This document shows positions 6,419 to 9,005 of a DNA stretch of 9,005 bases, one piece after another; the first letter of the stretch is position 1; the number at the start of each line of letters is the position of its first letter. Where the stretch lies: the NCBI GenBank assembly GCA_903832075.1, contig CAILAF010000362.1, forward strand, positions 1 to 9,005, given 5' to 3'. Source of the stretch: an uncultured Chitinophagaceae bacterium. GTDB taxonomy: Bacteria > Bacteroidota > Bacteroidia > Chitinophagales > Chitinophagaceae. A program made the translations under genes and the position numbers. The notes below the pieces were generated by a model that worked only from the letters and a program-made list of their open reading frames with translations, was not told where the DNA came from and did no database searches.

Positions 6419-6583
6419 TTATTGTATTCGAAAAATTATTTTGAAAGTTGTACATAAACTTTTTGAGCTGGCACCATTAATTTTTAGAGTAGGCGTAGCA
6501 TTCGTACTATGGGAAACTATAATCAGTTTGCCCGTTATCAGCATGAACAAAAGCATGCTAATTATAAAGAAGGGGTTCTTCAT
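6419..6583 (-). CDS. Possible small secreted protein (54 residues) or 5' remnant of one
   Basis: The ORF runs from the ATG at 6583 to the TAA at 6419-6421 and was found by reading the minus strand of the gap. It begins MKNPFFIISMLLFMLITG, a basic-then-hydrophobic start typical of a signal peptide, followed by polar SHSTNATPTLKINGASSKSLC. The TPTLKINGASS text resembles the first strand of the Ig-like repeats in large secreted Bacteroidota proteins. It could therefore be the left-over 5' end of a decayed surface-protein gene, or a short exported peptide in its own right. After the stop the frame has further stops (TAG, TAA, TGA) within 20 codons, so no continuation is visible. No good promoter or ribosome site was found. 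A hairpin directly after the stop supports a real transcription unit. It has no recognised family. Confidence 0.4.
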   Translation of the reverse strand: MKNPFFIISMLLFMLITGKLIIVSHSTNATPTLKINGASSKSLCTTFKIIFRIQ

Positions 6584-6699
6584 AAGTTTTTATTTGCAGG
6601 GTTATTTAAAAAGTTCGATCAGTTTAAAAGATTCCTAGTTGATACCAATCGTTGCCTGCATTATTTCAATTATTGTGCTAATTTTTTTGTTTTCATGTT

Positions 6700-6748
6700 A
6701 AATATTTTCCAATGACTTTTTAATTAAATATGTCATTGGAAAATATTT
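6700..6748. repeat. Perfect 17-bp inverted repeat between recR and the small ORF
   Basis: AAATATTTTCCAATGAC (6700-6716) and GTCATTGGAAAATATTT (6732-6748) are exact reverse complements separated by a 15-nt AT-only loop containing TTAATTAA. Neither side has the U-tract expected of an intrinsic terminator, though the hairpin lies 73 nt past the recR stop and could still act as one in either direction. Alternatives are a protein-binding palindrome or a small repetitive element. The structure is certain; the role is not. Confidence 0.7.
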
Positions 6749-6821
6749 CTAATACTTAATTACGAATAAGTAATAATTAAATTTAAACAGTCATTAATGT
6801 GTGACTTAAATAAGAAAAAAA

Positions 6822-7436
6822 TTATTTTACATATTGCTGAACAGGCAAGCGATTGGCAAGACTTCTTGCTAAAGTCATTTCATCAGCATATTCTAATTCG
6901 CCGCCAAATGCAATGCCACGTGCAATTGTAGTAACACGGCAGGAGAGATGCGTCATCTTTTTCTGAATATAATATATTGTAGTATCTCCTTGAATATTCG
7001 GGTTCAAAGCAAAAATCAATTCTTCAACTAATTCTTTTTCTATTCGATGAATAAGCGATTCTATTTGTAATTGATCTGGTCCAATTCCATCCAATGGAGA
7101 AATAATTCCACCTAAAACATGATACGTGCCGTTAAATTGTTGTGTTGATTCAATTGCAATTACATCTCTTATATTTTCAATCACACAAATCACATGTTGA
7201 TTGCGCATACTGTTGCTGCAAATGCTGCAAATATCTCCATCACTAATGTTATGACAACGTTGACAAAATTTTATATCTCTTCTCATTTTAGCAATGGTTT
7301 CACCAAAATGATTTACTTCATTTACATCTTGTTTTAATAAATGCAATACTAAACGTAACGCAGTTTTTTTTCCAATACCGGGAAGTTTTGAAAATTCTGC
7401 TACTGCATTTTCTAATAGTAAAGACGGTAATTGCAT
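6822..7436 (-). CDS. recR: Recombination mediator protein RecR
   Basis: This 204-residue protein has the family's normal length and full domain order. The helix-hairpin-helix is FSKLPGIGKKTALRLVLHLL (15-34). The zinc finger is C58-x2-C61...C70-x2-C73 (CQRCHNISDGDICSICSN). The TOPRIM domain runs from VICVIENIRDV (82-92) through YHVLGGIISPLDGIGP (105-120) to about 175, followed by the conserved GGELEYADEMTLARSLANR (178-196). RecR works with RecO, and with RecF where present, to load RecA on SSB-coated single-stranded DNA at gaps. The ATG at 7436 is 20 nt after the stop of the upstream Ig-lipoprotein gene, so the two are probably co-transcribed although unrelated in function. No missing key residue was seen. 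Confidence 0.97.
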   Translation of the reverse strand: MQLPSLLLENAVAEFSKLPGIGKKTALRLVLHLLKQDVNEVNHFGETIAKMRRDIKFCQRCHNISDGDICSICSNSMRNQHVICVIENIRDVIAIESTQQFNGTYHVLGGIISPLDGIGPDQLQIESLIHRIEKELVEELIFALNPNIQGDTTIYYIQKKMTHLSCRVTTIARGIAFGGELEYADEMTLARSLANRLPVQQYVK

Positions 7437-7456
7437 GATGTAAAGATAATGAACTG

Positions 7457-8866
7457 CTATAAAGTTATTTCGGTTTCTGTGTCATTAAAGTTGGCACGAA
7501 CGATTAATTTTTTTGTTAATTGTTGAACAATCTCTGGTTGTAATTTCTTTTTAAAATTGCCGGGATCCCAAATTCCATTTTTATTTTTATCAAATAAAAT
7601 TCTCAAATCATATTCTCCTGGATAATATAAATTTTTATCAATGGTTTTATTTTTGATAGGAATTGATTCAACAATTTTATCATTTTGAATAATTAATAAT
7701 ACCGGATTTTTGGTTGTATCTAAATTATTAAATCGCAAATGCACGCCTCCATATTCAATTTCGCTTTTTGTAACAAATTTAATTGTATCTGCTTTTGTTA
7801 AACTGATATTACCGGTATCAGTAACTGCATCTTTGGCAACAATTAATCTGAATTCTTTTTGCTCTTTCCATTTATTAATGATACTGATTTTACGTTTAGC
7901 TGTATCAATCAGAATATTATAATTATTAACTGCTTTATAATTCGTATCTGTCAAAATAATTTTTGATGCATCAAATGATTTTAGTTTTTTAGAAAAAGTC
8001 AATTGCAAAGAATCGTTCAACAAATCTTGTTTACCCATATCCAGATTGGTTGTGATACGCAAACGATTATCTGCTTTTAAATTTTTTTGTGGATTGGATG
8101 ATTGAGTTGTTGATGACTTAGCTTTCACTTTTGCTTCTTCAAATGCATAAAATGTAACAGGAAATGTTTTGTTCGAAATAGAAATATTACTATCTGCAAA
8201 TGCGAACAGCTTAGTACTGTCGTCATATTTTTTGCTGAAATCATTCGGAACAACATAAGCTGCAAAAACACCTTGAGGTAAATTCTTAAAAATAAAATTT
8301 CCTTTGCCATCAACTTTTGTAAAATAACGCGGACGATTTTTGATGATGGCTGTATCATTCAAATTTTTATGTAGCACTACAATTAAGGTACTGTCTACCT
8401 TTCCTGTTTCAGCTAAAAAAACTTTTCCTGAAAAAGTATTTTCATCAATTATATTTCCGGTTGAAAAAACATAAGTAAAATTTTTTGCAATATTTCCTTC
8501 GTTAATGTCTTTTAAACTATTCCCGAAATTGAATGAATAAGTTGTGTTGGGTTCTAATGAATCTTTTAATTTAATAGTAACTGTGTTTAATTTATAATCT
8601 ATTTGCGGAAGACTTTTTGGATTTGGTGAAACAATAATATTCTGTTGAATATCTTTTACTTCAATGTATTCATCAAACGTGAGAATAATTTTATTGGTCT
8701 TTACATTTTTAGCAGAATCATGCGGAATTGAGTTAAATAATTTTGGCGGAATGGTATCTCTTGCACCCCCGCTTGGCGCAATCATATTTGCACATCCGGT
8801 GAATAGTTGTGCGGGGATGATGAATAAAATATAAATTAATAAAAAGCCGGTTAATCGTTTTTTCAT
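7457..8866 (-). CDS. Lipoprotein with SbsA Ig-like domain
   Basis: This 469-residue lipoprotein has a signal ending LFTGC (C25), followed by ANMIAPSGGARDTIPP, a segment recalled from a widespread Bacteroidota lipoprotein family. An Ig-like SbsA (Big_5) domain spans about 37-137, with the typical ILTFDEYIEVKD strand (61-72) and the closing FTYVFSTG (130-137). A carboxypeptidase-regulatory-like beta sandwich follows (about 145-240, with VDGKGNFIFKNLPQGVFAAY). A second Big_5-like domain lies at about 268-366 (LQLTFSKKL...IKFVTKSE). A C-terminal region ends in YPGEYDLRILFDKNKNGIWD (415-434) and a Thr-rich tail. No enzyme motif is seen, so a structural or adhesive envelope role is likely but unproven. 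It precedes recR by 20 nt. The ATG at 8866 is supported by the immediately following lipoprotein signal. Confidence 0.9.
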   Translation of the reverse strand: MKKRLTGFLLIYILFIIPAQLFTGCANMIAPSGGARDTIPPKLFNSIPHDSAKNVKTNKIILTFDEYIEVKDIQQNIIVSPNPKSLPQIDYKLNTVTIKLKDSLEPNTTYSFNFGNSLKDINEGNIAKNFTYVFSTGNIIDENTFSGKVFLAETGKVDSTLIVVLHKNLNDTAIIKNRPRYFTKVDGKGNFIFKNLPQGVFAAYVVPNDFSKKYDDSTKLFAFADSNISISNKTFPVTFYAFEEAKVKAKSSTTQSSNPQKNLKADNRLRITTNLDMGKQDLLNDSLQLTFSKKLKSFDASKIILTDTNYKAVNNYNILIDTAKRKISIINKWKEQKEFRLIVAKDAVTDTGNISLTKADTIKFVTKSEIEYGGVHLRFNNLDTTKNPVLLIIQNDKIVESIPIKNKTIDKNLYYPGEYDLRILFDKNKNGIWDPGNFKKKLQPEIVQQLTKKLIVRANFNDTETEITL

Positions 8867-8883
8867 TTGGAATAACTGTTATG

Positions 8884-8891
8884 CAAACTTA
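8884..8891 (-). promoter_or_regulatory. Possible -7 box for the lipoprotein-recR pair
   Basis: TAAGTTTG on the minus strand fits the Bacteroidota TAnnTTTG box, 17 nt before the ATG at 8866 and inside the 73-nt gap that follows the upstream partial gene. No TTG is present at the usual -33 spacing, and the implied leader is only about a dozen bases. Confidence 0.35.
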
Positions 8892-8939
8892 GTTGCAATA
8901 AGGTTTAATAAATACTAATTAAAGTATAAATCTTTTAAA

Positions 8940-9005
8940 TTATAATTCTGTTTCTTCTTCATTTAATTCATGTAAAGCCACAGCCATATTATTTGTTTTT
9001 ACAAA
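8940..9005 (-). CDS. C-terminal tail of an unidentified gene (partial)
   Basis: A minus-strand frame is open from the window edge to a TAA at 8940-8942, giving 21 residues that end MAVALHELNEEETEL. The acidic, charged tail looks like a real protein end, and the strand agrees with every other gene here. It is too short to name. The 73-nt gap to the next start and the candidate promoter there leave operon membership open. Confidence 0.55.
   Translation of the reverse strand, partial: FVKTNNMAVALHELNEEETEL

Larger units (their letters stand above)
6311..6821. other. 511-bp gap between recR and the cytochrome cluster
   Basis: The gap contains the 54-codon ORF, the 17-bp inverted repeat and the hairpin described separately. 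A weaker imperfect hairpin near 6783-6810 (AGTCA/TGACT core with a bulge and A/T flanks) lies just after recR and may help end its transcript. A 6-bp inverted repeat, AGCATG/CATGCT (6540-6559), lies inside the small ORF. Two overlapping plus-strand frames (6441-6638, 6509-6715) have no recognisable protein character. No RNA gene was recognised. Confidence 0.6.

Noticed and set aside
6441..6715. Two overlapping plus-strand frames of 65 and 68 codons in the recR-cytochrome gap.
   Set aside because: They oppose the strand of every other gene, have no recognisable domain or clear start signal, and one ends inside the 17-bp palindrome. The minus-strand frame opposite has a better protein character.

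Overview
The window is low-GC DNA (roughly one third G+C by eye) in which every supported gene lies on the minus strand. The organism is most likely a member of the Bacteroidota, probably close to Chitinophagales or Flavobacteriia. The evidence is the DUF5777 beta-barrel family, a lipoprotein that starts C-A-N-M-I-A-P-S-G-G and carries an SbsA-type Ig domain, a two-gene methionine synthase, TAnnTTTG promoter-like boxes, and the near absence of Shine-Dalgarno sequences. The lineage is inferred from these families; no rRNA is present.

Layout from right to left, the direction of transcription. (1) 8940-9005 is the C-terminal tail of an unidentified gene. (2) 7457-8866 is an Ig-domain lipoprotein, followed 20 nt later by recR (6822-7436). 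(3) 6311-6821 is a 511-bp gap. It holds a perfect 17-bp inverted repeat, an unlisted 54-codon minus-strand ORF with a signal-peptide-like start, and a hairpin just after that ORF's stop. (4) 2812-6310 is a tight five-gene cluster with gaps of 40, 10, 20 and 18 nt. It encodes a triple-Ig-repeat cytochrome c lipoprotein, a small cytochrome c lipoprotein, a secreted YceI-family protein, a DUF5777 outer-membrane barrel and a membrane-anchored OB-fold protein. (5) After 134 nt comes a membrane-anchored second YceI protein (1841-2677), closed by a clear hairpin (1784-1813). (6) metH follows as two separate genes: the homocysteine-binding module (567-1580) and the start of the folate/B12 part (1-549, cut by the window edge).

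The methionine synthase genes together make methionine from homocysteine and methyl-tetrahydrofolate, and the gene break lies at the natural domain border. RecR acts in recombinational repair. The most interesting part is the 1841-6310 envelope cluster. It combines two exported haem proteins, two lipocalin-like YceI proteins from a family known to bind polyisoprenoid/quinone-like lipids, a barrel and an anchored OB-fold protein. These suggest an uncharacterised envelope redox or isoprenoid-handling system. The family assignments rest on sequence motifs; the joint function is inference. No tRNA, rRNA, CRISPR array or insertion sequence was seen.
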